Positions 1-8,318 of a DNA stretch of 64,000 nucleotides are shown in pieces (the first letter of the stretch is position 1; the number at the start of each line of letters is the position of its first letter). A program made the translations under genes and the position numbers. The notes below the pieces were generated by a model, which saw only the letters and a program-made list of their open reading frames with translations, had not been told where the DNA came from and searched no databases. This DNA comes from Microvirga sp052115485 (GTDB lineage Bacteria > Pseudomonadota > Alphaproteobacteria > Rhizobiales > Beijerinckiaceae), in assembly GCF_052115485.1 (NCBI RefSeq), contig NZ_JBFRGU010000005.1:310001-374000 (forward strand), in the 5' to 3' direction.

Positions 1-80
1 ATGGCGAGACGCAGGATCAGCGCGAGGGATGCGAAAAGCGGGAGCCGTTTTTGCGGTGGCGCGGGAATGGAGCCATGCAT
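1..80 (-). CDS. ABC transporter permease, FtsX/YbbP-like (N-terminal fragment)
   Basis: Only the first 26 or so codons lie in the window; the gene continues past the left edge. The peptide begins MHGSIPAPPQKRLPLF and runs into a hydrophobic, arginine-containing stretch typical of the start of large YbbP-type permeases. It begins 11 bases after the stop of the adjacent ATPase gene on the same strand, so the two form an operon. The ATPase plus large permease divergent from a TesA-like esterase is a recurrent arrangement (ybbA-ybbP/tesA). The assignment rests mainly on context because so little sequence is visible. Confidence 0.55.
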   Translation of the reverse strand, partial: MHGSIPAPPQKRLPLFASLALILRLA

Positions 81-90
81 GATGCCGCCC

Positions 91-783
91 TCACGCCGAT
101 GCTTTGGCGAGATCGGCCTCGATCCGGCCTGATCGCAGGCGCACCGTCCGGTCGCAGAGATGGGCGAGGTTGAGATCGTGGGTCACGAGAATGAGCGTCG
201 AGCCCCTGTCGCGCTTGAGCGCGAAGAGAAGATCGATGATCGAACCGCCGGTCTTCTCATCGAGATTGCCGGTCGGCTCGTCCGCCACCAGAATCGCCGG
301 GTTCGGCACGATGGCGCGGGCAATCGCCACGCGCTGCTGCTCGCCGCCGGACAATTGCGCCGGGTAATGATGGAGGCGGGCGCCCAAACCCACCGATTGA
401 AGCTCGGCCTCCGCGCGCTCGAAGGCCTCCGCCTCGCCCGCGAGTTCAAGAGGAAGCGCCACGTTTTCCAGCGCCGTCATGGTCGGGACGAGATGGAAGG
501 ATTGGAAGACGATGCCGATGCGCCGCCCGCGAAAGCGGGCCAATGCGTCCTCGTCGAGCCCCGAAAGGTCGGTCCCCTCGACGATCACCTTGCCGGAATC
601 GGGACGCTCCAGGCCGGCCATGGTCATGAGCAAGGTCGATTTGCCCGAGCCCGAAGGGCCGACAAGGCCGACCGCCTCACCCCGGCCGATAGCCAGGGAG
701 ACGCCTTTGAGGATATGAACCCGCGCGGCCCCGCGTCCGAGGCTCAAATCCACATCCTGCAGTGCGATGGCCTTGTCCTGCAT
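91..783 (-). CDS. ABC transporter ATP-binding protein, YbbA/LolD-like
   Basis: 230-residue nucleotide-binding subunit of an exporter-type ABC system. Visible motifs are Walker A GPSGSGKST near residue 43, the Q-loop around VFQSFHLVP, signature LSGGEQQR near 144, Walker B ILVADEP near 164 followed by the D-loop GNLD, and the switch histidine in LVTHD. The length and the FQSFHLVPTMTALENV stretch match the LolD/MacB/YbbA family. The downstream permease gene starts 11 bases beyond the stop. With the divergent esterase this fits the YbbA-YbbP-TesA neighbourhood; the transported substrate is unknown. The family is secure, the substrate is not. Confidence 0.9.
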   Translation of the reverse strand: MQDKAIALQDVDLSLGRGAARVHILKGVSLAIGRGEAVGLVGPSGSGKSTLLMTMAGLERPDSGKVIVEGTDLSGLDEDALARFRGRRIGIVFQSFHLVPTMTALENVALPLELAGEAEAFERAEAELQSVGLGARLHHYPAQLSGGEQQRVAIARAIVPNPAILVADEPTGNLDEKTGGSIIDLLFALKRDRGSTLILVTHDLNLAHLCDRTVRLRSGRIEADLAKASA

Positions 784-853
784 GCGTCGTCACCCGATCT
801 TTGAAAGCTGTGCCGGGAACCCGGCTCGTCGAACCCATATGGGAAACATATTG

Positions 854-1516
854 ATGAAGCGCCAATCCGGCCTGTTCATGGCGATCATTTTTGCGTGTGC
901 GGCCACGCTTATGGGTTTAATCGCCGCCCCCGGTTCCAGTTTCGCCCAGAATCAGCCGATCCGTCTGGTCGCGTTGGGCGACAGCCTGAGCGCAGGCTAC
1001 CAGCTGCCGGGGGAGGCGGCCTTTCCCGTCGCTCTGGAGCGCGCCCTGAGGACCAAGGGCTACAATGTGGAGATCACAAATGCCGGCGTTTCGGGCGATA
1101 CCGCGTCGGGCGGTCTCGATCGGCTCGACTGGTCGGTGCCGGATGGAACCGACGGGGTGATCGTGGAGCTGGGGGCCAACGACATGCTGCGCGGCCTCGA
1201 TCCCGCCATTCCCCGGCAATCCATCGAGACCATCGTGGAGCGCCTGAAGGCCCGCAACATCGCGGTTATGCTGGCGGGCATGATGGCCACTCGCAATCTC
1301 GGGCCCGATTACGCGCAAAAATTCGATACGCTCTATCCGGACATTGCGAAGAAGCACGGCCTTGTGCTCTATCCCTTCTTCCTGGACGGAATCGCCGGCG
1401 ACCGTGCGCTCAACCTTCCCGATGGCCTTCATCCGACGGCCAAAGGAGTCGAGGTCATCGTCGAGCGCATCCTGCCGAGCGTCGAGAGTTTTCTCGCCAC
1501 CATTCCCAAGCGCTGA
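854..1516 (+). CDS. tesA: Periplasmic SGNH-family arylesterase / lysophospholipase (TesA-like)
   Basis: GDSL/SGNH hydrolase acting on acyl esters or thioesters in the periplasm. Block I is GDSLSAGY with the nucleophile Ser, block III is GANDML with the oxyanion Asn, and block V DGLHPT supplies the Asp-His pair. A signal peptide is clear: MKRQSG, a hydrophobic core, then cleavage near SFAQ. ATG 854 is preferred because GGGA lies nine bases upstream; an in-frame ATG at 839 is an alternative, and a still longer reading would overlap the divergent ATPase gene. The predicted product is 220 residues. Its last two sense codons and stop sit in the first copy of a tandem repeat. Confidence 0.88.
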   Translation: MKRQSGLFMAIIFACAATLMGLIAAPGSSFAQNQPIRLVALGDSLSAGYQLPGEAAFPVALERALRTKGYNVEITNAGVSGDTASGGLDRLDWSVPDGTDGVIVELGANDMLRGLDPAIPRQSIETIVERLKARNIAVMLAGMMATRNLGPDYAQKFDTLYPDIAKKHGLVLYPFFLDGIAGDRALNLPDGLHPTAKGVEVIVERILPSVESFLATIPKR

Positions 1517-1583
1517 CACCAGTCAGCGTATCACTTGCCAAAGCGCTGACACCAGTCTGCGTATCACCTGCCAAGCGCTGACC
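1508..1583. repeat. Tandem repeat of about 33 bp covering the tesA stop codon
   Basis: Two nearly identical units (1508-1540, 33 bp; 1541-1572, 32 bp) and a partial third (from 1573) each begin AAGCGCTGACACCAGT or a close variant. The first AAG-CGC-TGA is the real C-terminus and stop of the esterase gene, so the duplications lie just behind the gene end. Slippage is the simple explanation. No strong hairpin is apparent. Confidence 0.85.
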
Positions 1584-1645
1584 GCTGTCAACGCCCATTC
1601 CTTCGCCTGAACGCGGCGACTTTTTTCGTCGCGAGGAGCCTTGCC

Positions 1646-2695
1646 ATGCACTATCGCCGTCTCGGCCGCACGGATTTGAACGTCAGCCTGATTTGTCTGG
1701 GCACCATGACCTGGGGCCAGCAAAACACCGAGGCCGAGGGCCACGCACAGATGGATTATGCCCTCGATCAGGGCATCAATTTCTTCGATACGGCCGAACT
1801 CTATTCGATTCCGCCGACGGCGGAGACGCAAGGTTCCACCGAGCGGATCATCGGTTCCTGGTTCAAGGCACGCGGCACCCGGGACAAGGTGATCTTGGCC
1901 ACCAAGGTCACGGGACGCTCGGAGACGACCTGGTTTCGGAAGGACAGCTCTCCGGCGGAACTCTCCCGCAAACAGATCGAGGAAGCGGTCGACAGCAGCC
2001 TCAAGCGTCTTCAGACCGACTACATCGATCTCTACCAGCTTCACTGGCCGGACCGGCCCATGCCCTGGGGCTCGAACCCGACGATCTTCCATTGGGACAA
2101 GCAGAAGGGCCAATCCATCGCCATCGCGGAGACGCTCGGCGTCCTCGACGATCTCGTGAAGGCCGGCAAGATCCGCCATGTGGGCCTCTCCAACGAGAGC
2201 GGCTGGGGCACGATGAAATTCGTCGCGGCGTCGGAGGCCAAGGGGCTGACGCCCGTGCAGTCGATCCAGAACGCCTACAACCTTCTGAACCGCACCTACG
2301 AGGTTGCCCTCGCCGAAGTCACCATGCGCGAAGAAATCGGGCTTCTGGCCTATTCGCCTCTCGCGCAGGGTTATCTCACCGGCAAGTATCTCGACGGCGC
2401 ACGTCCAGCCGGTGCGCGCACGACGCTCTTCAATCGCGGCCAGCGCTATCAGACGCCGGGTGCGGAGGATGCGATCCGCAAATACATCGCACTCGCTCGC
2501 GAGTTCGGTCTCGATCCGGCGCAGATGGCGCTGGCCTTCGTCAATTCACGCCCCTTCGTGCATTCCAACATCATCGGCGCGACGTCGATGGAACAATTGA
2601 AGACGGATATCGGATCGATCAACGTGACGATCACACCGGAGCTCGAGGAGCGCATCAACGGGATTCATCTGGTGCACCAGAATCCGTGTCCGTGA
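1646..2695 (+). CDS. tas: NADP(H)-dependent aldo/keto reductase, Tas family
   Basis: 349-residue TIM-barrel oxidoreductase of the aldo/keto reductase superfamily. The start MHYRRLGRTDLNVSLICLG and the GTMTWGQQN stretch closely resemble E. coli Tas. Catalytic residues are visible in order: Asp and Tyr in FFDTAELYS, Lys in LATKVTG, His in LYQLHW. The C-terminal NADP-binding segment contains NIIGATSMEQL. ATG 1646 is preceded by GAGGAG. The physiological substrate is unknown for the family (Tas suppresses a tyrosine auxotrophy in E. coli). The gene stands alone, separated from the esterase by the tandem repeat. Confidence 0.88.
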   Translation: MHYRRLGRTDLNVSLICLGTMTWGQQNTEAEGHAQMDYALDQGINFFDTAELYSIPPTAETQGSTERIIGSWFKARGTRDKVILATKVTGRSETTWFRKDSSPAELSRKQIEEAVDSSLKRLQTDYIDLYQLHWPDRPMPWGSNPTIFHWDKQKGQSIAIAETLGVLDDLVKAGKIRHVGLSNESGWGTMKFVAASEAKGLTPVQSIQNAYNLLNRTYEVALAEVTMREEIGLLAYSPLAQGYLTGKYLDGARPAGARTTLFNRGQRYQTPGAEDAIRKYIALAREFGLDPAQMALAFVNSRPFVHSNIIGATSMEQLKTDIGSINVTITPELEERINGIHLVHQNPCP

Positions 2696-2783
2696 GTAGC
2701 GCTGCCTTACGGGTTTCCATCTATTTTCCCGCTTGCAAGAAAGGCGTACGATTGAAGCGCTTTCTCGTGAGCGGGAGCTGAGC

Positions 2784-3611
2784 ATGGACATCGAGCGTCA
2801 GGTCGCAAGACATTACACGCGTGGTGCGCTTGAAAGCGCCATCCTCGATGCGTTGAAGGCGAGTGGGAAGGAAATCGACCGTCTCACGCCTTCGGATCTC
2901 TCCGGTGCCGATGAATTTCATCTCGGCTGGCGTTCCGCGACCGTGGAGCTTGGAAAGGACCTTGAGCTTGGTCCTGACACGCGTGTGCTCGACATCGGCT
3001 CAGGCATTGGCGGACCTGCGCGGTATTTCGCGGAAGCCTATGGAAGTCACGTCACTGGCGTCGATCTCACCGCGGAGTTCGTCGAAGTCGCCAACGCCCT
3101 CACGCAGCGCTGCGGCCTCGCCGATCGGGTCGCGTTCCGGGAAGCGAGCGGTCTGGCTCTACCGTTCGACGACGGTTCTTTCGATCGCGCGACTCTCATT
3201 CACGTGGGAATGAACATCCAGGACAAGGCCAAGCTGTTTGCGGAAGTGAGACGCGTCCTGCGGCGAGGTGGAATGTTCGGTGTCTACGACATCATGCGAC
3301 TGAACGATGATCCGCTCCCCTTTCCGATGCCATGGGCCAACAGCGAGGAAACAAGCTTTGTTGAGACGAGCGATACCTACAAAGGGCTTCTCGAAAGGGC
3401 CGGCTTCGTTGTCGTGAAGGAGACCGACAGGCGGGACATGTCGCTCAAACTTGGCCGTGAAATGCGCGAGAATGCGGCACGCAATGGCGCGCCGCCGCTC
3501 GGTCTTCACATTCTCATGGGACCCGCGACGCCGGAACGACTGGGCAACGTGATGAAGACGCTTGAGCACGGCTCCATCGCGCCTGTCGAAATCATCGCAA
3601 AAGCGGTTTGA
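2784..3611 (+). CDS. Class I SAM-dependent methyltransferase (small-molecule type)
   Basis: 275-residue Rossmann methyltransferase. Motif I is VLDIGSGIGGPARYF (about residues 64-78), followed by an acidic post-motif VTGVDLT, and the motif IV/V region LPFDDGSFDRATLIHVGMN. This spacing matches Methyltransf_11-type enzymes related to sarcosine/dimethylglycine and rebeccamycin methyltransferases. ATG 2784 follows GGGAGC at a normal distance, so 2784 is used rather than an in-frame ATG at 2733. No partner gene identifies the acceptor. It converges on acsA across a palindromic repeat region. Confidence 0.75.
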   Translation: MDIERQVARHYTRGALESAILDALKASGKEIDRLTPSDLSGADEFHLGWRSATVELGKDLELGPDTRVLDIGSGIGGPARYFAEAYGSHVTGVDLTAEFVEVANALTQRCGLADRVAFREASGLALPFDDGSFDRATLIHVGMNIQDKAKLFAEVRRVLRRGGMFGVYDIMRLNDDPLPFPMPWANSEETSFVETSDTYKGLLERAGFVVVKETDRRDMSLKLGREMRENAARNGAPPLGLHILMGPATPERLGNVMKTLEHGSIAPVEIIAKAV

Positions 3612-3646
3612 TCAACGCGCATAGCGTTCGGCGACGAATTAGCTCT

Positions 3647-3796
3647 CCCTCATCCTGAGGAGCGGCCGTCCGGCCGCGTCTCGAAGGAGGGTCCAGCGGA
3701 CTCTAGAGACGCCTCGCCCTTCGAGACGGACCTTACGGTCCTCCTGAGGGTGAGGCTCCTCTTCTCGAACGTCTCCCTCCTCGGGTGCGGGAGGGG
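3647..3796. repeat. Dispersed palindromic element between convergent genes
   Basis: The left arm CCCTCATCCTGAGGAG (from 3648) is answered by CTCCTGAGGGTGAGG (3741-3755), and inner arms CGTCTCGAAGGAGGG and CCTTCGAGACGG pair imperfectly. A second hairpin, CCCTCC (3775-3780) with GGAGGG (3790-3795), follows. Elements of this wording are common in rhizobial genomes. Lying between two gene ends it may act as a bidirectional terminator, but no T-run supports that. Confidence 0.7.
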
Positions 3797-3806
3797 AAAG
3801 CAGCCT

Positions 3807-5759
3807 TTAAGCCGCCTCGGTGCGCTTGTTCTGCCGGTTCTCGACGAGATCGTCGACCACGGCCGGATCGGCGAGGGTCGAGGTGTCGCCGAGATTGCCG
3901 AACTCGTCCTCGGCGATCTTGCGCAGGATGCGGCGCATGATCTTGCCGGAGCGGGTTTTCGGCAGGCCGGGCGCGAACTGGATGAGATCCGGGGATGCGA
4001 TGGGGCCGATTTCCTTGCGGACCCAGGCCACCAGTTCCTTGCGCAGATCCTCCGAGGGCTCCACGCCCGTCATCAGGGTGACATAGGCGTAGATGCCCTG
4101 GCCCTTGATGTCGTGCGGATAGCCGACGACGGCGGCTTCCGAGACCTTGGCGTGAGCAACGAGCGCCGATTCCACTTCCGCCGTGCCCATGCGGTGGCCG
4201 GAGACATTGAGCACGTCGTCCACGCGACCGGTGATCCAGTAGTAACCGTCCGCGTCACGGCGGCAGCCGTCGCCCGTGAAGTACTTGCCCGGATAAGTGG
4301 AGAAGTAGGTCTGGATGAAGCGCTCGTGGTCGCCGTAGACCGTACGCATCTGGCCGGGCCAGGAATCGGCGATGACGAGATTGCCTTCCGCAGCACCCTC
4401 CAGAACCTTGCCGTCCGCATCCACCACCTGCGGCTGAATGCCGAAGAAGGGGGTCGTCGCCGAGCCGGGTTTCAGCTTCGTCGCGCCGGGCAGCGGCGAG
4501 ATCAGAATTCCGCCGGTCTCCGTCTGCCACCAGGTATCGACGATGGGGCAGCGGTTGTCGCCGACCACGCGATAATACCATTCCCACGCTTCCGGATTGA
4601 TCGGCTCGCCGACGCTGCCGAGAAGACGCAGCGACTTGCGCGATGTCTTCTTCACCGGCTCCTCGCCCGCCTGCATGAGCGAGCGGATCGCAGTCGGCGC
4701 GGTGTAGAAGATGTTGACGTTGTGCTTGTCGATCACTTCCCAGAAACGGGAGATCGACGGATAGGTCGGCACGCCTTCGAACATCAGCGTCGTGGCGCCG
4801 TTCGCGAGCGGGCCGTAGACGATATACGAATGGCCCGTGACCCAACCCACATCGGCCGTGCACCAGTAGATGTCGCCCTCGTGATAATCGAAGACGTATT
4901 GATGCGTCATCGCCGCGTAGACGAGGTATCCGCCGGTGGTGTGAAGAACGCCCTTGGGCTTTCCCGTGGAGCCTGACGTGTAAAGGATGAACAGCGGATC
5001 TTCCGCATTCACTTCTTCGCAGGGGCATTCGTTCGTCACCTGCGCGGCTGCCTCGTCGTAATACACGTCGCGGCCGGGCACCATGTTCACGGACGAGCCC
5101 GTGCGGCGCACGACGAGAACGTGATCGACGCCGCCGACGCGCTCAAGAGCGGCATCGACATTCGCCTTCAACGGTACTTTGCGTCCGCCGCGCAAGCCCT
5201 CATCCGCCGTCACGACGAAAGCCGATTTCGCATCCTCGATGCGGCCCGCGAGCGAATCCGGCGAGAAACCGCCGAACACGACTGAGTGGGTCGCGCCGAG
5301 GCGCGCGCAAGCGAGCATGGCGTAGGCCGCTTCCGGGATCATCGGCATGTAGATCGTTACGCGGTCACCCTTGGCGACGCCGCGATTGCGCATGACATTC
5401 GCCATACGGCAAACCTCGTCGTGCAATTCGCGATAGGTGATCTTCTTGGACTCGGACGGGTCGTCGCCTTCCCAGATGATCGCGACCTGATCGCCGCGCG
5501 TCTCGAGATGCCGGTCGATGCAATTATAGGCGACGTTCGTGGTGCCGTCCTCGAACCAGCGGATCGAGACGTCGCCAGGGCCGAAATTCGTATTCTTGAC
5601 CTTGGTGAAGGGTTCGAACCAATCGATACGCTTGGCTTCTTCGCCCCAGAAACCTTCCGGATCCTTGATGGAAGCCTCGTACTTCGCGCGATAGCCGGCA
5701 TTGTCCAGATAAGCGCGGCGACTCCATTCAGGCGTCACGTCGTAGATCTTCTCTTGCAT
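3807..5759 (-). CDS. acsA: Acetyl-CoA synthetase (AMP-forming acetate-CoA ligase)
   Basis: 650 residues, the normal length for Acs. It activates acetate through acetyl-AMP to acetyl-CoA in the cytoplasm. Landmarks: N-terminal ACAS domain with WFEPFTKV, the phosphate-binding loop ILYTSGSTGKPKGVLH, the aromatic pocket DVGWVTGHSYIVYGPL, WWQTETGG, YFTGDG, and the C-terminal hinge with SGHRMGTAEVESALV. The lysine in KTRSGKIMRR near the C-terminus is the site normally silenced by acetylation. ATG 5759 fixes the usual N-terminus. It stands alone on the minus strand; isocitrate lyase at the far end of the window belongs to the same C2-assimilation theme. Confidence 0.98.
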   Translation of the reverse strand: MQEKIYDVTPEWSRRAYLDNAGYRAKYEASIKDPEGFWGEEAKRIDWFEPFTKVKNTNFGPGDVSIRWFEDGTTNVAYNCIDRHLETRGDQVAIIWEGDDPSESKKITYRELHDEVCRMANVMRNRGVAKGDRVTIYMPMIPEAAYAMLACARLGATHSVVFGGFSPDSLAGRIEDAKSAFVVTADEGLRGGRKVPLKANVDAALERVGGVDHVLVVRRTGSSVNMVPGRDVYYDEAAAQVTNECPCEEVNAEDPLFILYTSGSTGKPKGVLHTTGGYLVYAAMTHQYVFDYHEGDIYWCTADVGWVTGHSYIVYGPLANGATTLMFEGVPTYPSISRFWEVIDKHNVNIFYTAPTAIRSLMQAGEEPVKKTSRKSLRLLGSVGEPINPEAWEWYYRVVGDNRCPIVDTWWQTETGGILISPLPGATKLKPGSATTPFFGIQPQVVDADGKVLEGAAEGNLVIADSWPGQMRTVYGDHERFIQTYFSTYPGKYFTGDGCRRDADGYYWITGRVDDVLNVSGHRMGTAEVESALVAHAKVSEAAVVGYPHDIKGQGIYAYVTLMTGVEPSEDLRKELVAWVRKEIGPIASPDLIQFAPGLPKTRSGKIMRRILRKIAEDEFGNLGDTSTLADPAVVDDLVENRQNKRTEAA

Positions 5760-5871
5760 GGCGTCTCTCCCAGACTCTTCGTACCTAGTTGTCTCTAGCT
5801 TTACGGAAAGAGTGAGGGCCTGAGCAAGCGGGACCGTGATCGGACTTTGGTCTTTTAGTCGTTAGTGGATA

Positions 5872-6285
5872 TCACGGGCTGAGAGCGCCGATGATCGCTC
5901 CCTGGATGAGCAAAACGCCGAGCCAGTGCCCCGCATCGATGACGGTCAGCATCGGCCGCGCGCCGCTAAAGCCGTGATTGACGGCCATAGTGGTGAGAAC
6001 GAAGCCGAACCAGGCGAGAAAGCCCGCGATCACGCCGTTCGCAAGCGTTACCGGACCCGCGTGCCAGATGAGGCCGGAGAGCACCAGCGCCATGACGATC
6101 TCGGCCAGAAACGACACGATCAAGGGAACGGGCGAGGGCTTGCCCGAAGACCCCATCAGCTCGGCCTTGGTTTTTCCGAGAGCGCTCATCCAGGGCTTGG
6201 CGAGAACCATGTACCAAAGCGAGCCGAAGAGCCACGCCGCGACGGCGGCGGCAAGAACGGCCCAGAGATTGATTGTTGCGAACAT
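5872..6285 (-). CDS. DUF1761 small integral membrane protein
   Basis: 137 residues with about four hydrophobic segments: residues 6-26, around 55-77, 83-104 and 115-135. The start MFATINLWAVLAAAVAAWLFGSLWYMVLAKPW and the following GKTKAEL are characteristic of the DUF1761 family, whose function is unknown. It lies downstream of the tsaD-GNAT-gpsA-EVE operon on the same strand, 35 bases after the EVE gene stop, and may be its last gene. Nothing further can be inferred. Confidence 0.8.
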   Translation of the reverse strand: MFATINLWAVLAAAVAAWLFGSLWYMVLAKPWMSALGKTKAELMGSSGKPSPVPLIVSFLAEIVMALVLSGLIWHAGPVTLANGVIAGFLAWFGFVLTTMAVNHGFSGARPMLTVIDAGHWLGVLLIQGAIIGALSP

Positions 6286-6320
6286 GATGGAAGCCCCCCG
6301 CTTCTCGTTCTATGGGCGAA

Positions 6321-6734
6321 TTACAACCCGCCCATCTTGCAGACGAGCGCCCACTCCGCGTCGGTGACGGGCTGCACCGAAAGGCGTGAATTGTTGACGA
6401 GGATCATGTCCTTGAGCTTCGGCTCGGCCTTGATTTCCTCAAGCGTGACGGCGCGCTTCAAAGGTTTCACCGCCTTGATGTCCACCATGCCGAACTTGCC
6501 TGTCTGGTCGGTGTGATCGGGGTAATATTCCTTGATCACCTCGACGATGCCGACAATCGCCTTGCCCTCGTTCGAATGGTAGAAAAAGCCTTTCTCGCCC
6601 TTCTTCATGGCCATGAGATTCTGCTTCGCGACGTGGTTGCGCACGCCGCTCCAGAAGGTGCCTTTATCTCCTGCGGCCACCTGGTCGTCCCACGACCACA
6701 CGGACGGTTCGGATTTATAGAGCCAGTGCGCCAC
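6321..6734 (-). CDS. EVE-domain protein (putative modified-nucleobase reader)
   Basis: 137 residues, essentially a single EVE domain (PUA-like fold, related to eukaryotic thymocyte nuclear protein 1). Diagnostic stretches are YKSEPSVWSWD, FWSGVRNHVAKQNL, GEKGFFYHSNEGKAIVGIVEV and LVNNSRLSVQPV. Family members are proposed to bind modified bases in DNA or RNA. The start codon is GTG (6732-6734), four bases after the gpsA stop, so translation is probably coupled. Conserved linkage with tsaD, which makes t6A in tRNA, is in keeping with a modified-base role but does not prove it. Confidence 0.85.
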   Translation of the reverse strand: MAHWLYKSEPSVWSWDDQVAAGDKGTFWSGVRNHVAKQNLMAMKKGEKGFFYHSNEGKAIVGIVEVIKEYYPDHTDQTGKFGMVDIKAVKPLKRAVTLEEIKAEPKLKDMILVNNSRLSVQPVTDAEWALVCKMGGL

Positions 6735-6738
6735 GTCC

Positions 6739-7728
6739 TTATCCCCATTGCTCTGATTTGATCGGTCGCGTCATCAACGCTTCGATGGCCTGATCGAGGC
6801 TGCAGGTTCCCGCCAGCACCTGACCGATGGCTTCCGCGATCGGCACATCGACACTCTCGGCTTTTGCCAGGGCAACGAGCGCGCTTGCCGTCGCCGCACC
6901 TTCCACGAGCTTGCCGCCGGAAGCGGCTTCCGGCGAAAGACCCTGGCCGAGCCTGAGGCCGAAGGCGAAGTTTCGGGATTGGGCGGTGGAACAGCTCAGC
7001 ACCAGATCGCCGAGGCCGGACAGGCCCATCAACGTCTCGGCTTCCCCGCCATAAGCGCGAGCGAACCGCAGCAATTCGGCGAAACCGCGTGCGATCAGGG
7101 CGGCCTTGGCGCTTTCTCCCAAGCCTCGTCCGGCGACGGCGCCGCAGGCGATGGCGAGCACGTTCTTCGCCGCGCCGCCAATCTCCACGCCGCGCACATC
7201 GGTGCGGTGATAGACGCGGAACGTCGGGCCTGAGAGGGCATTCGCCAATTCTCCGGCAAGAATCGCATCCCGGCACGCCAGGGTCACGGCGGTGGGCAGG
7301 CCGCGTGCCACATCGTGGGCAAAGCTCGGGCCGGACAGAACCGCCACCGGAGCGCCGGGGCGGATTTCGGTCACGATATCGCTCAAAAAGGAATTGGAGC
7401 CGCGCTCGATGCCCTTGGCGCAAAGGACGAGAGGAACGTCGTTCGGCAGGATCGGCATCAAGGCCGCTGTCATGGACCGCGTGGTCTGCGCCGGGGTGAC
7501 GAGAAGAACCGTCCGCGCCTCCGCAAGATCGCTGAGGTCGGAGGTCGGGCGGATGTTTTCGTGCAGCCTCACGCCGGGAAGAAAACGCTCGTTCATCCGC
7601 GTCGCGGCGAGCGTCGTCGCCTGATCGGGATCGCGCATCCATAAGACGACATCGTTGCCAGCGGCGGCGGCCGCATTGGCCAGCGCCGTTCCCCAGGCTC
7701 CGGCTCCTGCGACGCCGATCACGCTCAT
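6739..7728 (-). CDS. gpsA: Glycerol-3-phosphate dehydrogenase [NAD(P)+]
   Basis: 329 residues. Reduces dihydroxyacetone phosphate to sn-glycerol-3-phosphate for phospholipid synthesis. The N-terminal Rossmann motif is GVAGAGAWGTALA. FLSGPSFAHDVARGLPTAV-like sequence contains the GPSFA signature (VLSGPSFAH), and the catalytic lysine is in GAAKNVLAIACG. ATG 7728 gives the canonical MSVIGVAGAGAWG start. Its first four bases overlap the stop of the upstream acetyltransferase gene (ATGA), and the EVE gene follows by four bases. The four-gene string is therefore strongly coupled. Confidence 0.97.
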   Translation of the reverse strand: MSVIGVAGAGAWGTALANAAAAAGNDVVLWMRDPDQATTLAATRMNERFLPGVRLHENIRPTSDLSDLAEARTVLLVTPAQTTRSMTAALMPILPNDVPLVLCAKGIERGSNSFLSDIVTEIRPGAPVAVLSGPSFAHDVARGLPTAVTLACRDAILAGELANALSGPTFRVYHRTDVRGVEIGGAAKNVLAIACGAVAGRGLGESAKAALIARGFAELLRFARAYGGEAETLMGLSGLGDLVLSCSTAQSRNFAFGLRLGQGLSPEAASGGKLVEGAATASALVALAKAESVDVPIAEAIGQVLAGTCSLDQAIEALMTRPIKSEQWG

Positions 7729-8318
7729 GGCAGACGCTCCCCGGATCGCGCCGTCTCGGCGGCAAGGAAAGTGTTTCGCGACAGACGATAGAGCACATGG
7801 CGGCGAAGGGGATGGCCCTCGGGCATGGCCGGATGATCGAAGTCTTCCGCTTCGCTGGTCGTCATCCCGAGTCGTTGCATCAATCGTTTGGAGGGATCGT
7901 TCAGATGCGCGGTATAAGAAACGACCGCCTGAAAATCCGTGCGCGTGAAGAAGTCTCGAAGCGCTGCGCGAGCAGCTTCCAACGCGAAGCCACGGCCCCA
8001 GAACGACGGGCTGAAATGCCACCCGACTTCGAGACGGGGCTCAAACGGCATTTCGCGCCCGATCCGCCGCACGCCGGCAATTCCGATGAACGGCGTGTCA
8101 TCCGGGATCTCGATCACCCAAAGACCGAAGCCGTTATGCTCGAAGCTCTCTTCGTGGCTTTTCGCGTCGACCTCGCTTTCCTCAGCCGTCAGGGCCTTCA
8201 GAAAGAAGCGCCTCACGTGCGCGTTCGACTGAAGGGCGGCATAGGATGCGGTATCGCGCGGGTCCCAGCGCCGGAGAAGCAGACGCTCGGTCCGGATTTC
8301 GTCCGGGCAAGGACGCAT
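7725..8318 (-). CDS. GNAT-family N-acetyltransferase (RimJ/RimL-like)
   Basis: 197 residues with the RimJ/RimL layout: RTERLLLRRWDPRDTASY at the start, the GIAGVRRIG beta-strand, EVGWHFSPSFWGRGFALEAARAALR-type acetyl-CoA loop (motif WGRGFALEA), and a C-terminal SKRLMQRLGM. Such enzymes acetylate protein N-termini or small amines; the substrate here is unknown. The ATG at 8318 shares one base with the tsaD stop (TGATG), and its own stop overlaps the gpsA start, so it is co-translated between the two housekeeping genes. Confidence 0.85.
   Translation of the reverse strand: MRPCPDEIRTERLLLRRWDPRDTASYAALQSNAHVRRFFLKALTAEESEVDAKSHEESFEHNGFGLWVIEIPDDTPFIGIAGVRRIGREMPFEPRLEVGWHFSPSFWGRGFALEAARAALRDFFTRTDFQAVVSYTAHLNDPSKRLMQRLGMTTSEAEDFDHPAMPEGHPLRRHVLYRLSRNTFLAAETARSGERLP

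Noticed and set aside
767..853. Upstream extension of the TesA-like gene to ATG 767
   Set aside because: It would overlap the divergent ATPase gene and place 29 charged residues before a clear signal peptide.
3750..4976. Plus-strand open frame of 408 residues over acsA
   Set aside because: It is entirely antisense to a secure acetyl-CoA synthetase gene and has no recognisable domain.
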